From positions 1 to 45,943 of the forward strand of contig JBNGIQ010008792.1 in assembly GCA_049999765.1 (NCBI GenBank): 45,943 bases of DNA. Direction: 5' to 3'. The DNA comes from Phaeoceros laevis. Its lineage: Eukaryota > Anthocerotophyta > Anthocerotopsida > Notothyladales. Below, in pieces: positions 31,201 through 40,559 of this stretch. The notes under the pieces were generated by a model, which saw nothing but the letters and a program-made list of their open reading frames with translations, did no database searches and had not been told where the DNA came from. How positions within the stretch are numbered: position 1 is the first letter of the stretch; each line of letters starts with the position of its first letter. Position numbers and translations under genes: made by a program.

Positions 31201-33401
31201 CTGCTATGATCCCTTCACTTAGATACTAGGGATGAGGTTTTTGGATGCTTGAGCAGATTCTAAACCAACTAACCTGTTGCTTCAATTTTGCTGACCTCTT
31301 TGACTGCCACCCTTTCACTGATTGGGCATCCAATCAATCTTATGCACTTAGAAGAGTGGGAGCAAGAATGTATCTTCAGAGCAAAACGATTCCTCTGGTG
31401 AAGAAGAGTGAGTCTCTTTACGAAGTACAACCAACAGGCCCTCAGCTGCGTGAGCTGCAGGAAGAACTTACTTGTTGGACTTTTTTATGTAGTATTTGCA
31501 CAATGAGATATAAGTATTTGTCTGCAGGCTTGCTATACATAGGTTGGAGGTTACTAGGACTGACCTACAGCAGAAGATTGCCAAGGAAGTGAGTTGTCCT
31601 TGGTTGCGTTTGCCTTTATATTGTCTGCCATTACTTTCTAAGACAGTTAAACCAAGATTGTGATGTTGGTGTAGCTAATAACGTATTGGGTGTCCTTACT
31701 CGTACCCCTGATTGTACGTTGTAACAGGTGAAGGGAAATGCAATTCTGCAAGCCAGCTTGGAAAGGAGGAAGCAAGCATTGCATGACCGACGAGTTGCTC
31801 TCGAACAAGATGTGCGATCCTGACCTTTTTTCAATTTAGTTTATAGTCATGTTGTATGAGTAAAACTGTTCAATTCATCACACATGTTCTTGCTGTGCAC
31901 CTGTTCAGCTTACTGTTCTCATTTTATCTTTGCAGGTTGGACGGTTGCAAGAACAGTTGCAAGCCGAGAGGGATTCAAGAGCTGCTTTGGAGATAGGCCT
32001 CACAACTTCACAGTTTCCTACACCACACAACCTAGATCCTAAGGTTCAGAATCATTTTTCTCAAATCACATGCAATTCGGAACGCGTTAGGAATACTTTT
32101 TACTACTGGTTAATGTGTTGAAGTCGCATGCAGACGCATGCGGACTTGGAGGAAATAGCGAGTGTGGAAGCAGATGTTGCAAGGTTGAAGCACAAGGTTG
32201 CTGACCTGCATTTGCAACTGAACCAGCAACGACAGCATGGGGATAGCTCCTCTGAGAAGTCTCAGCGTGTCAAAAGTCTACAAGCCCAGCAGTAAGCTAT
32301 GGTTTTCCCTTCCTGCGCGGTTATTCCTGCACGTATTGTTTGTACGAATTGGTCGGTTGTGACAGTGACTGAGTGTGCAACTTAACTGAACAGGAAAATC
32401 CTGAGTCAGGAGCTCGACCTGACTCTTGCTCTCTGCCATCAAGAAAAACAGAAGAACGATGAGGTACAACAATTGTCACTCAACTGGGCTGCGTCATTGC
32501 TTCACAAAGCAGTGGGTGGTGGCATTTTTGTCAATTTCAATTCTTTATGCCTTGCCCTCTCACATCCACGTTTTCACTGTGGTAATGTGGAACGGGTTTT
32601 GGGATAATCCGCAGATTGAAGCGCAAGTCAGCTTAGATGAGACATCTGCACTTGAGCAAATGTTAGCACAGCAGCGTCACGCTCTATCAGAAGCAAAGGT
32701 TAGTCATTGGCCTGATTCTTTCTTATGAGAGTTTGGAAAGTGTGAAGGAGTTGAAGTAGTGCATGTCTATAGTTTTACGTTTTGGATGAATTGTAACTCC
32801 CGTTTCTATGTTGTGCAGGAGGCATTGAAAGCTGAAAAAATGCGAGGTCAGGAGTTCCGGCGCCGCCCAAGCCTGCAACAGGATGCTGGTGCTGGTGGAG
32901 ACTGGAGGACACTAAGACCTCCGCCAGGACCATCAGCTGCTGGAAGACAGTTTGCTTGGAGGCATAGGGGAGATGGATTGGAGGGAATGGATGGTAAGCA
33001 TAATGGCGCACCAATAGATCTGCCGAACGGTCCAATTTCTAGTGATGAGATGGGAATCATACCTGTGGGGAAAAGGTTGTCATATGATATAGAGGTATGT
33101 AGCCTAGTCTTTGTAACTTTTGTTCATAATTTGCTATAGGGGCTTGGCAGTTTAAGGGCTCTTTGGCTATCTTATTGTTGTTTCACATGCATGTCTGTTC
33201 TAGGTTTCTCACTCGAGAGCTATCCAACGGCAGCCTGTAGCATCAGCAGCCCTGGTTGAACTAACGTCACGACTGGACTTTTTTAAGGAACGGCGCTCTC
33301 AGCTGATGGAACAGCTCCACAATCTTGACCCAACGTTAGCTCCACATTCTCTTAGTGCTCTTGAATTGCTGCATGCCACTGTGCCTCTAACGAGTCCTTA
33401 G
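28203..33401 (+). CDS. PH domain RhoGAP, REN1-like (21 exons)
   Basis: GTPase-activating protein for ROP/RAC small GTPases, acting at membranes in polarised growth. Coding exons: 28203-28302, 28392-28468, 28642-28712, 28813-28882, 28987-29131, 29231-29350, 29520-29653, 29748-29817, 29931-30018, 30143-30386, 30475-30681, 30812-31114, 31352-31407, 31528-31588, 31728-31811, 31936-32043, 32134-32291, 32394-32463, 32615-32698, 32819-33094, 33204-33401. All have GT/AG borders, and the sum is 2724 nt, giving 907 aa. The PH domain is at about residues 22-130 (VFKSGPLFISSK, GWKSWKRRWFILTRTSLVFF). RhoGAP is at about 160-373, with arginine finger R203 (VEGILRQSAD) and NRMSASAVAACMAPLL. An acidic linker follows, then a coiled coil at about 560-770 and a conserved C-terminal box (VELTSRLDFFKERRSQLMEQ). 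Length and order match plant REN1 proteins (about 900 aa). The start MTNIGPGASQ gives the expected short N-terminus. Confidence 0.95.
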
Positions 33402-34842
33402 CCTCTCATACTGTTCAATTCTGCGGCAGATGGTTAGTTTTGGCCCATATTAGGGTCTTCTTGAATACATTCACAGTGTACAGCTGATTTGCTTCATGCC
33501 GTGCCTGTTGAATGATGTGATGCGCTACCTCTTTTGTACATTGTGTGGGGACATGTGGTTGTTCAGTATATTAAACTAATTTAGAATTAAAAACGATCAC
33601 AGTACATAATCTGCCAAGTGAGTCTCTTGTAGGTAAACAACAAAAGGTCCAGATGAGATGCATGGAGGTAATATAGTGTGCCTCTGGTTGATGGATTATC
33701 TTCTGTACTGATTTCCTTTTGCAGTGTATCATTGTGCCTTTGTGTGAGTTGTTCTCTCGGCTAACAAGGTGGATCGTAATCTTATCGGTGTTCTGAGGTC
33801 ACATGTTTCTCTTGGGTGCTGCTGTCTTGTTTAGTTCGTGCTGGATCCTTTCTAGGGGTTTTACAGGGTTGATTTTGTTTGGCATGTTATATGTGGCTGT
33901 CGCCACTGTTACTCCAACCACCATGGGGAGGTACCCACCGCAGCTGGTGGCTAACTATCTTTGGGGGTATAATAACATGGTGTTAGTGGCTTGGATGACT
34001 GGTTCCATACTGGGGTTAGGGTGCAGAACTGGCAAGATGTACGATAACTCTCTTAGTTGGCAAGAATGCATTCTTGATTTCTTTGTGACGGACAACTGAT
34101 ACTAGGCTTGTGCTAAGATATCCAAATGCAGTAGCGTTGTAGAACACAAAGAGGTCCAGCCTCTGTTGGTTCGAGTCGATGTGCATGTGGTTTAATGTAA
34201 CGTAAAGTACTGTGGTGGAGAGTTACTGGGTCAACAGAATGCCGTCGGCAGGAGTCGAGGTCCTTGGTACTTCGAACTTCGTAAGCCTAAATGGAATTCA
34301 CGGAGGCTGTTTATCAGGCCTGTGAAACAAAAAGTAACAATGTGGTACTCAAGCAAACATCACATGCGTGCAGGTGGACTGATCAAATGGTCGAAGGTGT
34401 AGCAGATGCTTTGAGTTGGATGTTCAGGGAATGATAGAGCGTAGTGTCTATCCTCTATACGTGGTGCAGTGTAGGGGCTTAAGCCACCTAAGATAAAATG
34501 GATACATCTTTGATAAAATGGATACATCTTTGGCAGGTGGTGCGCAAAGCCCCACTTTACGTAAGACATGGAAGTTGCTGCCCGCAAGAAATGTGTGCCT
34601 GGAAGGCTAATTAGCTCACCCAGTTCCGTAAATTTGACGTCAGATCGCCTTCGGCAGTGAAATGATCCCATATGCCAACACTGTTCAAGTCTGTTACCCC
34701 AAGAAAAAGGAGTGTGCATCATTGTCTTGATCTTCGCCAAGTTGTTCCATTGTCGTCATGTCTCGCGAAGTTGTGCTAAGGTAAACTATGTCGACGTTCA
34801 ACTAGGTTGAGCATTCAAAACAAGAAGTCGGACTTGCATTGG
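33402..34842. other. RhoGAP 3' region and intergenic
   Basis: The first several hundred bases are probably the RhoGAP 3' UTR. A hydrophobic 98-codon frame at 33803-34099 (MFLLGAAVLFSSCWIL) has no recognisable family and may be chance. Near 34380-34430 a plus frame reads EGVADALSWMFRE, resembling the retrotransposon VADALSR linker, so a small Ty3 remnant is possible. A 20-bp unit (ATAAAATGGATACATCTTTG) is duplicated in tandem at about 34493-34532. Confidence 0.4.
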
Positions 34843-35603
34843 CTAAGCTGGAACATTCCATACAAAGGAATCCAAGACTGCCTGAATGTTCCATACAAAG
34901 GAATCCAAGACTGCCTGGAAGGAGACTTCAGGGTGGAATTTGCCAATGTACTGTTTCAGTTGCACCTTGCTCCTCAACCTTTCACGTTTTCCGCCATACT
35001 TGGCTAGAAACGCCGAAGAAGGTGCCAGCGTCCGGTCTCTCCACATAGTGCCACATTTCACCTTCCTGACCCCAACACCCCAGTGCCAACCGGGGGGAGC
35101 CAGCGGCTGGCCTTCTCCCTTATCGCCTCCTGCCGGAGGTCTTATCACCGTACCGACGTCCAGAGGGGTCGGGACCCAGACAGCGCGGGCCGCAGGTGCT
35201 GGCGATGGGACTGGGGTGTCATCCACGACAGGCTCTGCTTTGACAGCGACTGTGACCGTCACTTCCGATGAGCTGGCCAGCGAGGAGCCAGCTCCTGCTG
35301 CCGCTCCCCGTATTGCTACGGCTGCTGCCTCATCTGGAATGCTCTGACCTTGTGCCGCTTGATCGGCCTGGATGACAATTGAAGGGATCAGTGATGTCGA
35401 AACCAAGAATCGGAAAAACTAGACAAGATGGACACGATTTCACCCGTTACCGCTGTTATTGTCGGCTTCTTGTGTTGGTGAGCAGGCGCTTGCGCGTTGC
35501 AATTGGGGCAGGCATGACCGCAGCGTGAGCAGCACGCAGCTCTGGTGCGCTTTCGTTTTGCGGTCTTGTTCACGGTGGTGGTGATGGAGTCCATTTTGAG
35601 CAA
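34843..35603 (-). CDS. Zinc-finger and MBD-like domain protein (two exons)
   Basis: Exon 1 (35603-35451) ends at a GTAACG donor and exon 2 (35367-34843) starts after CCAG. Both are in phase 0 across an 83-bp intron, giving about 225 aa. Residues 16-35 have a basic KRKRTR followed by C-x2-C-x3-C-x2-C (CSRCGHACPNC). The middle is Ala/Pro-rich and acidic, with VKAEP near residue 94 matching a SUMO-site consensus. From about residue 141 LAPPGWHWGVGVRK, a 28-residue spacer and LRSKVQLKQYIGK resemble the methyl-CpG-binding fold (PPGW...RSK...YL), then FQAVLDSFVW. The C-terminus holds an 11-residue tandem duplication. It may be a chromatin protein or a transposon-derived one. I infer the function from domain resemblance only. 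Confidence 0.55.
34858..34923. repeat. 33-bp in-frame tandem duplication
   Basis: Two copies of a 33-bp unit (CCATACAAAGGAATCCAAGA...) with one or two differences encode QAVLDSFVWNI and QAVLDSFVWNV at the C-terminus of the MBD-like protein. Confidence 0.9.
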
Positions 35604-35768
35604 ATAGAAACGACGACTTCAAAAACCTAGAAAACCAAAACATTCTACACGGCAAACCAAATACTTGACCACATATTGACCTGGCCACTTAAAGGAAATC
35701 GGCTTGTTATAAAGCCCGCGCTCGCCCCGGGATTATGAGCGTAATCCCGCTTCTTTATGGAGATTAGC

Positions 35769-35850
35769 ACCGGGTAGCACATTACTACCAACGCCGGGTA
35801 GCACATTATGCCCCACCGGGTAACACATTATGCGAGCGGGTAGAGCATAA
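35769..35850. repeat. Subterminal direct repeats of the TIR element
   Basis: Four copies, 20-25 bp apart, of a motif like ACCGGGTAGCACATTATG (with GCCGGG, TAACAC and AGCGGGTAGAGCATAA variants). Such clustered motifs near transposon ends usually bind transposase. Confidence 0.75.
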
Positions 35851-35958
35851 TCCGCTACAAGCGCACGCACTCAAAAACCACACAGCCTTGGCACTTTGGC
35901 ACAACCTCGCGTCTGTGACCTCTCGTGGCGGTGACCGCTTGTCTTGTTAACCCTTAAG

Positions 35959-35990
35959 TGCCGAACTCTACCAATTGGTAGAGTTCGGCA
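35959..35990. repeat. 32-bp perfect palindrome
   Basis: The arm TGCCGAACTCTACCAA is followed directly by its exact reverse complement, with no spacer. It would form a cruciform or bind a dimeric protein. It lies 8 bp inside the left TTAA border of the nested element. Confidence 0.95.
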
Positions 35991-36354
35991 TCCAAAGCCA
36001 TTCCTAATGTGTGGGAGCGTCAACCAACAATAAAATATAGTCAATATATATATGGTTAGAATCCTCTCCTTCACCTCCCTCCAAATCTGCAATCGGCCAC
36101 AGCTCCCACCATGCCTTCCCGAATCCTTGACTAGGGCTCTAACCCAGGTTCAAGCTTGAGTTTAGATATCCCGACCCCGGCTTTTGCTCCTCACGCCCAG
36201 AAGGTAAACTCCTTCCCGAGCCTACATGTGTCGCTTGGGCCTAGGCTCGGTAAAGTGATATATACGGTTTTAAAAGTGCCTCCTTCCTCTGCGCTCCTTT
36301 CCACGTTGCGCATTCAATTTCTGAGCTTCCCAAAGCATCATCTTCAAAGCAGCC

Positions 36355-36474
36355 ATGGCGACAACATTGACTGCAGCCGATCGAGACATGATTATGGCTT
36401 GGGCCACTGCTGTCGGTGCAACGGTGCCTCAAGCCAGTCAGAAAATGCAGAGCCATTTCGCGGAATTGGAATAG
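36355..36474 (+). CDS. Small ORF in the nested element
   Basis: A 39-codon frame (MATTLTAADRDMIMAWATAV, ending FAELE) with a good plant start context (GCAGCCATGGCG). It ends at TAG but continues in frame for another 85 codons through QQSNRRREVILKGLDRKQ and the 12-residue minisatellite repeats to TGA at about 36730. It may be a decayed ORF or the first exon of a longer one. No family is recognised. Confidence 0.3.
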   Translation: MATTLTAADRDMIMAWATAVGATVPQASQKMQSHFAELE

Positions 36475-36530
36475 CTACAGCAATCTAACAGGAGACGTGA
36501 AGTCATCCTCAAAGGTTTAGATCGGAAGCA

Positions 36531-36717
36531 AGGCGAGCGCCATGGCGTGCCCTCACGTGCGTCATCGCCCTATGGGCGAGCGCGATGGGGCGCCCTCACG
36601 CGAGCCCTCAGGGCGAGAGCGATGGCGTGCCCTCACTCGGACCTCAGGGCGAGCGCGATGGCGCGCCCTCACCCTGACCTCAGGGCGAGCGCGATGGCGC
36701 ACCCTCACGTGAGGCAC
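36531..36717. repeat. 36-bp GC-rich minisatellite
   Basis: About five units of roughly 36 bp, each built on GGGCGAGCGCGATGGCGC followed by GCCCTCAC and a variable end. The unit is a multiple of three, so one frame reads a 12-residue repeat (LRASAMARPHPD type). Confidence 0.9.
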
Positions 36718-37070
36718 AATTATTGAATCACCTCAGTGGATTTGGCGCGACGTGAAACGCAATAAACTCGAGTTCGGAAAAGTGAACTCAGGTTCGGAAA
36801 TAGGTTTGGTTTTAAGGGGTGCGCTACATGGAGCCAGAATGAACCCGGTACTTGGTTCATAAAAAACGTCGATTAGGTGAGCGTTTCGTTTTGGGCAATA
36901 CGCCTCGTCCTTTAAGGGTTAATAGAGCTTTGGCTTGGATTCATGTAGAATTGCAATATGTCCTTTGCTGCAAGCATGCTTTAAAGTCTTTCACAACTTG
37001 AAGTTGAACACACAATTGGTAAATGTAGCAGACTTGAACATAGATTCTAGAACTTGTTTCTGTCCTCCAT

Positions 37071-37082
37071 GTAACCCTAAAC
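37071..37082. promoter_or_regulatory. Telo-box-like motif
   Basis: AACCCTAAACCC, the plant interstitial telomeric motif bound by TRB-type factors, lies inside the TIR element. Its function here is uncertain. Confidence 0.35.
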
Positions 37083-37324
37083 CCTTTGTCGATTTCTCGA
37101 AATTTTGCTCGGATCCATCGCTCTCTAGGTACAACCTAGCCACTGCAAGCGTTCAGGGCTACATTGCGCACAACATCGAGCCAAGCCGGCCTCACATTGC
37201 GCTCGATGTAGCATGCAAGCTCTACGTAGGACTGAGGTGACCGGATAACCTAGCTGCAAGTCGCGGGATTACGCTCATAATCCCAGGGCTCGCGCGGGCT
37301 TCATAACTCGCCGATTCCCTTTTA

Positions 37325-37410
37325 AGTATGTTAAAGGAAGGCGGTCGCACTGGGTAGTATTAGCCGTCTTATTGCTATAACCCAGTGCTCCCGGCTTCCT
37401 TTAACATACT
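37325..37410. repeat. Foldback (hairpin) at the right end of the TIR element
   Basis: AGTATGTTAAAGGAAG (37325-37340) is perfectly inverted at 37395-37410. Within it CACTGGGT (37348-37355) is inverted at 37380-37387. The 86-bp unit can fold on itself. Its outer end resembles the element's left end (CACTTAAAGGAAATCGG). Confidence 0.85.
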
Positions 37411-37424
37411 CATATTGACCTGGC

Positions 37425-37694
37425 TGGCTTCTCCGAAAGAGAAAACTGACTTGAGGAACAATGTGTTATGCGTTATATATGGCATACCAGGTGATGCATG
37501 CACGTACGTTCATAGAAATAACACTACTTTGGGAATCGCAATTTCCAGTTTAACTATTTCCCCATTCACCACTTGCATGCTCTCTTATTTTAGGGTTGGC
37601 AAACAATATTGTAGCGTTTCGCCTAGTTAATGGAAGAGCACTTCCAATTTAAGGTCGCCGCGTCCCGGAGGTTGCACAGTTCACGCACCGGGCA
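37425..37694. other. No gene recognised
   Basis: Short spacer between the TIR element and the retrotransposon LTR. Nothing recognisable. Confidence 0.5.
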
Positions 37695-38379
37695 TGTCAA
37701 AGGCATTTTTCATTAGTAACTAAAAGAAGTTAAAAAGGTAAAAGATAAAAAGCTTGAGTAGCTACGGGTAAACACGTATCCACGCACTATCCGTTAACTA
37801 ACACTTAGGAGATCGCTGATACGATTTGGGTGTTGGCTTGGGGCCTACGCAGGCCGGCACTATAGATAAAAGGGGTCAAGCACCCATTGTTTCTCATTCC
37901 GTCCGTGAAGTTCCGGCGGTCTCATTAAGAAGCTGCTTAGGCAGAAAAAGAGAGCGGTTATGCTCCACCAATTCCGGTGTCTTGTCTACTTTTCGTTGTG
38001 AGTGCTTCATTGCCTTGTGTTGTGTTTTCAGTCTTCTTGTCCTTGTACGCTTTGTGATTTGTGTTGTACAGCACGCCGGAGGCTATTCCAGACCAGGCCT
38101 GATCAGAATTGTAAGTGCGGGTGCAGGTGCGGGTTTCTTTGAGCGGTAGACTTGTGGCAATCCGGGCTTGGCCATTTTCCACCTAGTTTGTCCGGGACCG
38201 AGATCGTCCGTGCCCCTTGCACCTGGTTGTGCTGCCTAGAGTGGTTTTGCCGACTTCCCGTCCTTTTGTGACTCGCGCCTGTCGGGCCTGAATTACCTGC
38301 TGTCCTATTGATTGGTGCCTGTCACCAAGCATCTTGTAACCAAGCCACGCCAGCTTGCAAGAAAAGTTCCGCTTTAACA
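37695..38379 (+). repeat. Putative 5' LTR of a Ty3/gypsy element
   Basis: The segment starts TGTCAAAGG and ends TTTAACA, giving the TG...CA borders of an LTR, directly before a primer-binding-type sequence. A TATA-like TATAGATAAAA lies at 37861-37871. The partner 3' LTR is not found in the window, so the left border is a best guess. Confidence 0.55.
37861..37871 (+). promoter_or_regulatory. TATA-like box in the LTR
   Basis: TATAGATAAAA, about 170 bp into the putative LTR, is suitably placed to drive the element's genomic RNA. Confidence 0.4.
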
Positions 38380-38382
38380 TTT

Positions 38383-38400
38383 TGGCGATCATCGGTGGGA
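38383..38400 (+). other. Primer-binding site
   Basis: TGGCGATCATCGGTGGGA starts with TGG, complementary to a tRNA 3' CCA, four bases after the LTR end. It resembles the TGGCGCCGTTG-type sites of plant Ty3 elements, with substitutions. Confidence 0.5.
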
Positions 38401-38670
38401 CCTTGCACAAGATGCTTGTTTAGTTGTTAAGATCGATTTGTGAGAGACTAGCCAAAAAGGAGGGTTCTCCTGTCCGGCGGGTCTGTTGAAAAAACCTGAG
38501 AGATTTGTAAACTGGTAAAGTGTGAAACGGCCCCTGGGGCTAGAAAAATCCCTGACCAAAGCTTGTGTGCTACAGCCGCATGAGACCAGCTAAAACCATA
38601 GCATGAAAATTGACTATGGACCCCACCACAAGGACTCTTGTCTTGGCTGCCTGGCCGTCACGTGCCCAGA
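38401..38670 (+). other. Retrotransposon untranslated leader
   Basis: Sequence between the primer-binding site and the first recognisable gag codons. No coding frame is recognised. Confidence 0.5.
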
Positions 38671-38684
38671 GTTCTGAGGCTATG

Positions 38685-39848
38685 ACAATGAAGACCCCGA
38701 TGACCATGTCAAAAAATTTGAGCAATACTGGCTCGGAAACAGTGTGTGCCAAGAGAAAAAGTTTGCCAAAAGATTAAGATGCTCTTTGCGAGACCTTGCT
38801 GCAGAGTGGTACCGCACTCAGCCTGACGATAGGCGAAAAAACTGGGATCAACTGCTCCAAGCGTTCTTGGCTCATTTCCGACCGGATGATTTCACAGAAA
38901 AGATCTGGGCAAAGTTGTATCAACTCTGGCAGGAAGTAAATGAGAAACCTGCCTCCTACGTGTGCCGCATAAAAAAATTGATAGAAAAACTTGTTGACCC
39001 AACAAACATCCAGAGGGCAACAATTAAAAGGCTGTTCTTAACAGAGGGCAACAATTAAAAGGCTGTTCTTAAGAGGTCTGTTGAAGGAATCCTTCCAAGA
39101 CTCTATGGAAGATCCCGCAAAGACCTTACAAGAAGTGTTCGAGATGGCCTTAGACAAAAAACGATACTTGCGTCGTAGCGGCAACGGAAGTAATGGGAGT
39201 GGTAATGGAAATGGTTACGCGAGCAGCGACGAGATCGCGAAGATCGTGCGCCAAGAGCTGGCGCGGTGCCAGGTGAGCCCGCCCGCAGCGATTGCGACGA
39301 TCCAGGCGAAGGCCGCGGCACCTGGTCCTTATCGAGGCGCCGGGTTGGGGTATTGAGGCCAAGCTGCCGGCGCCCAAGTGGTAAGGCAGTGTTACAAATG
39401 TGGAAATTCAGACCATATGGCAGAAGTGTGCCCGCAAGCATTCTGTGCTGGCTGCGGCGCACAAGGGCATAGTGCTAAAAGATGCCCAAAGAATCTTGAC
39501 CCTCAAATTCGAGGGAACGAGAGAGCTTGGAAGCCTGCAGCTGCGCCAGCATCCAGCGCTGCCCTCCCAAGCAGCAAATCTGCCGCAGCTGTGAACATCA
39601 TCATGAATGAAATTCCAGATCCAGGTCGTGTGTTTTCCAGTAAGCATGAGATTGGAGAAATGTCGAACATGCAGCCTCCCAAGGAGCCACGTTTGGAGGC
39701 ATCGCAAGCTAGCAACGAAGTAATCATGACGGACGTGCCAGTGAGGGCTCCGCGGCGGAGGAAGAGAACACAAATGTTACCCCCAATGTCACAGCACGCA
39801 GACCATACTCAATTGTGGAGGACTTGGGCTCAAGAAAGTTGGACATAA
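38685..39848 (+). pseudogene. Gag polyprotein with two zinc knuckles (broken)
   Basis: The capsid region begins near 38685 (DNEDPDDHVKKFEQYW) and continues RLRCSLRDLAAEWYRTQPDD, then FLAHFRPDDFTEKIWAKLYQ. A 31-bp tandem duplication at 39011-39072 shifts the frame and ends it at 39058. The next frame (39081 on) resumes LKESFQDSMEDPAKTLQEVF, is stopped at 39354-39356 and goes on to CYKCGNSDHMAEVC and CAGCGAQGHSAKRC, two CCHC knuckles that bind the packaged RNA. The frame ends near 39848. Upstream of YDNED there is a TGA in the place of a sense codon. Confidence 0.8.
39011..39072. repeat. 31-bp tandem duplication in gag
   Basis: Two perfect copies of a 31-bp unit beginning CAGAGGGCAACAATT. The length is not a multiple of three, so the duplication itself breaks the gag frame after RATIKRLFL. 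Confidence 0.95.
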
Positions 39849-40453
39849 ACCTGAAGCAGCTGCTGGCTATTGCTCCAGGAGCTAAAAAAGAATTGCAATC
39901 CGCTCTGAGCACTAGGCCGAGGAAGGAAGGACGCCATGCCATGACAGAAGATCGAACCGTGGCAGCCATCGTTCATAGCACAAGGGGCGCGCCCAAATTG
40001 ACTGCAAGAGTGAACGAAGTAGTGGTGCCCGATGCCCTGATTGACGGAGGTTCCTCCACAAACGTCATTAATGAGGCCTGGTTAGGCAACCTCGGCATCC
40101 TTGCCAAGATGGTCAAGCATTGTGGTCAGTCCTTCGTGGGTCCGTCCTATGAGAGGCTGACAGTGGTTGGAAAAATAGACCAAGTCAAGGTGGTGGTGGG
40201 AGGCGTCGTAACTATCATTCCGTTCACGGTATTCAGGCTCAAGGAGGTCGGTTACTCAGTACTGCTCGGCCAGCCTTGGCTGGAGACTGTCAAAGCAGAA
40301 CACAATTGGAAAAATGGCTTGCTGACTATCGGACCGCCTGAGAGGCGAGTCACGGTGCCGGTGCACCCGTCCAGGCAGCCACTGTTAGGCTGTGAGGAGG
40401 TGCTCGGCTCCTCCGAAGCCGTCCCAATGGAGACTGTGAAAAATGGGGGTTAG
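39780..40453 (+). pseudogene. Retrotransposon aspartic protease
   Basis: The reading frame, one base off gag, runs from PYSIVEDLGSRKLD to 40453. The active-site loop is ALIDGGSSTNVI (D-G-G-S in the place of D-T/S-G). It is followed by the flap region and SVLLGQPWLETVKAEHNW, the conserved hydrophobic-LG-x-x-WL block. It cleaves gag-pol into mature proteins. The domain itself is uninterrupted over 200 codons. The shift against gag could be natural frameshifting or decay. Confidence 0.75.
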
Positions 40454-40559
40454 GGCTACCGTGCCCTAGCTCACTTTATGTAATGTATTAAAGTAACACA
40501 CTTAGCATAACTCACCCATTAAGGGAGCTTGATTTCTAACAGAGACCTCCGAAGTTGAC

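Larger units (their letters stand above)
35951..36918. mobile_element. Nested TTAA-flanked element (piggyBac-like?)
   Basis: TTAA at 35947-35950 and 36919-36922 flank a 968-bp segment whose ends are CCCTTAAGTGCCGA and, inverted, CCCTTAAAGGACGA. A TTAA target with CCC-starting short inverted repeats is the layout of piggyBac elements. The inverted match is short, so chance is possible. The segment contains a perfect palindrome, a small ORF and a minisatellite. Confidence 0.4.
35686..37410. mobile_element. DNA-transposon-like element with long inverted repeats
   Basis: Outer 14-bp direct repeats (CATATTGACCTGGC at 35672-35685 and 37411-37424) immediately flank the segment. Inside, 35687-35749 is the imperfect inverse of 37264-37326 over about 60 bp (ending in GGGATTATGAGCGTAATCCC). 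Next to the left inverted repeat are four direct motifs of the type CCGGGTAGCACATTA (35769-35850); related CACTGGGT motifs lie near the right end. No transposase is recognised. The element is about 1.7 kb and probably non-autonomous. Confidence 0.7.

Noticed and set aside
33803-34099. Hydrophobic 98-codon frame, possible membrane protein
   Set aside because: It lies in the likely RhoGAP 3' region, has no family resemblance and hydrophobic frames arise easily from T-rich sequence.
34160-34185. GGTTCGAGTC, a tRNA B-box-like motif
   Set aside because: No A box or acceptor-stem pairing at the right distance, so not a tRNA gene.
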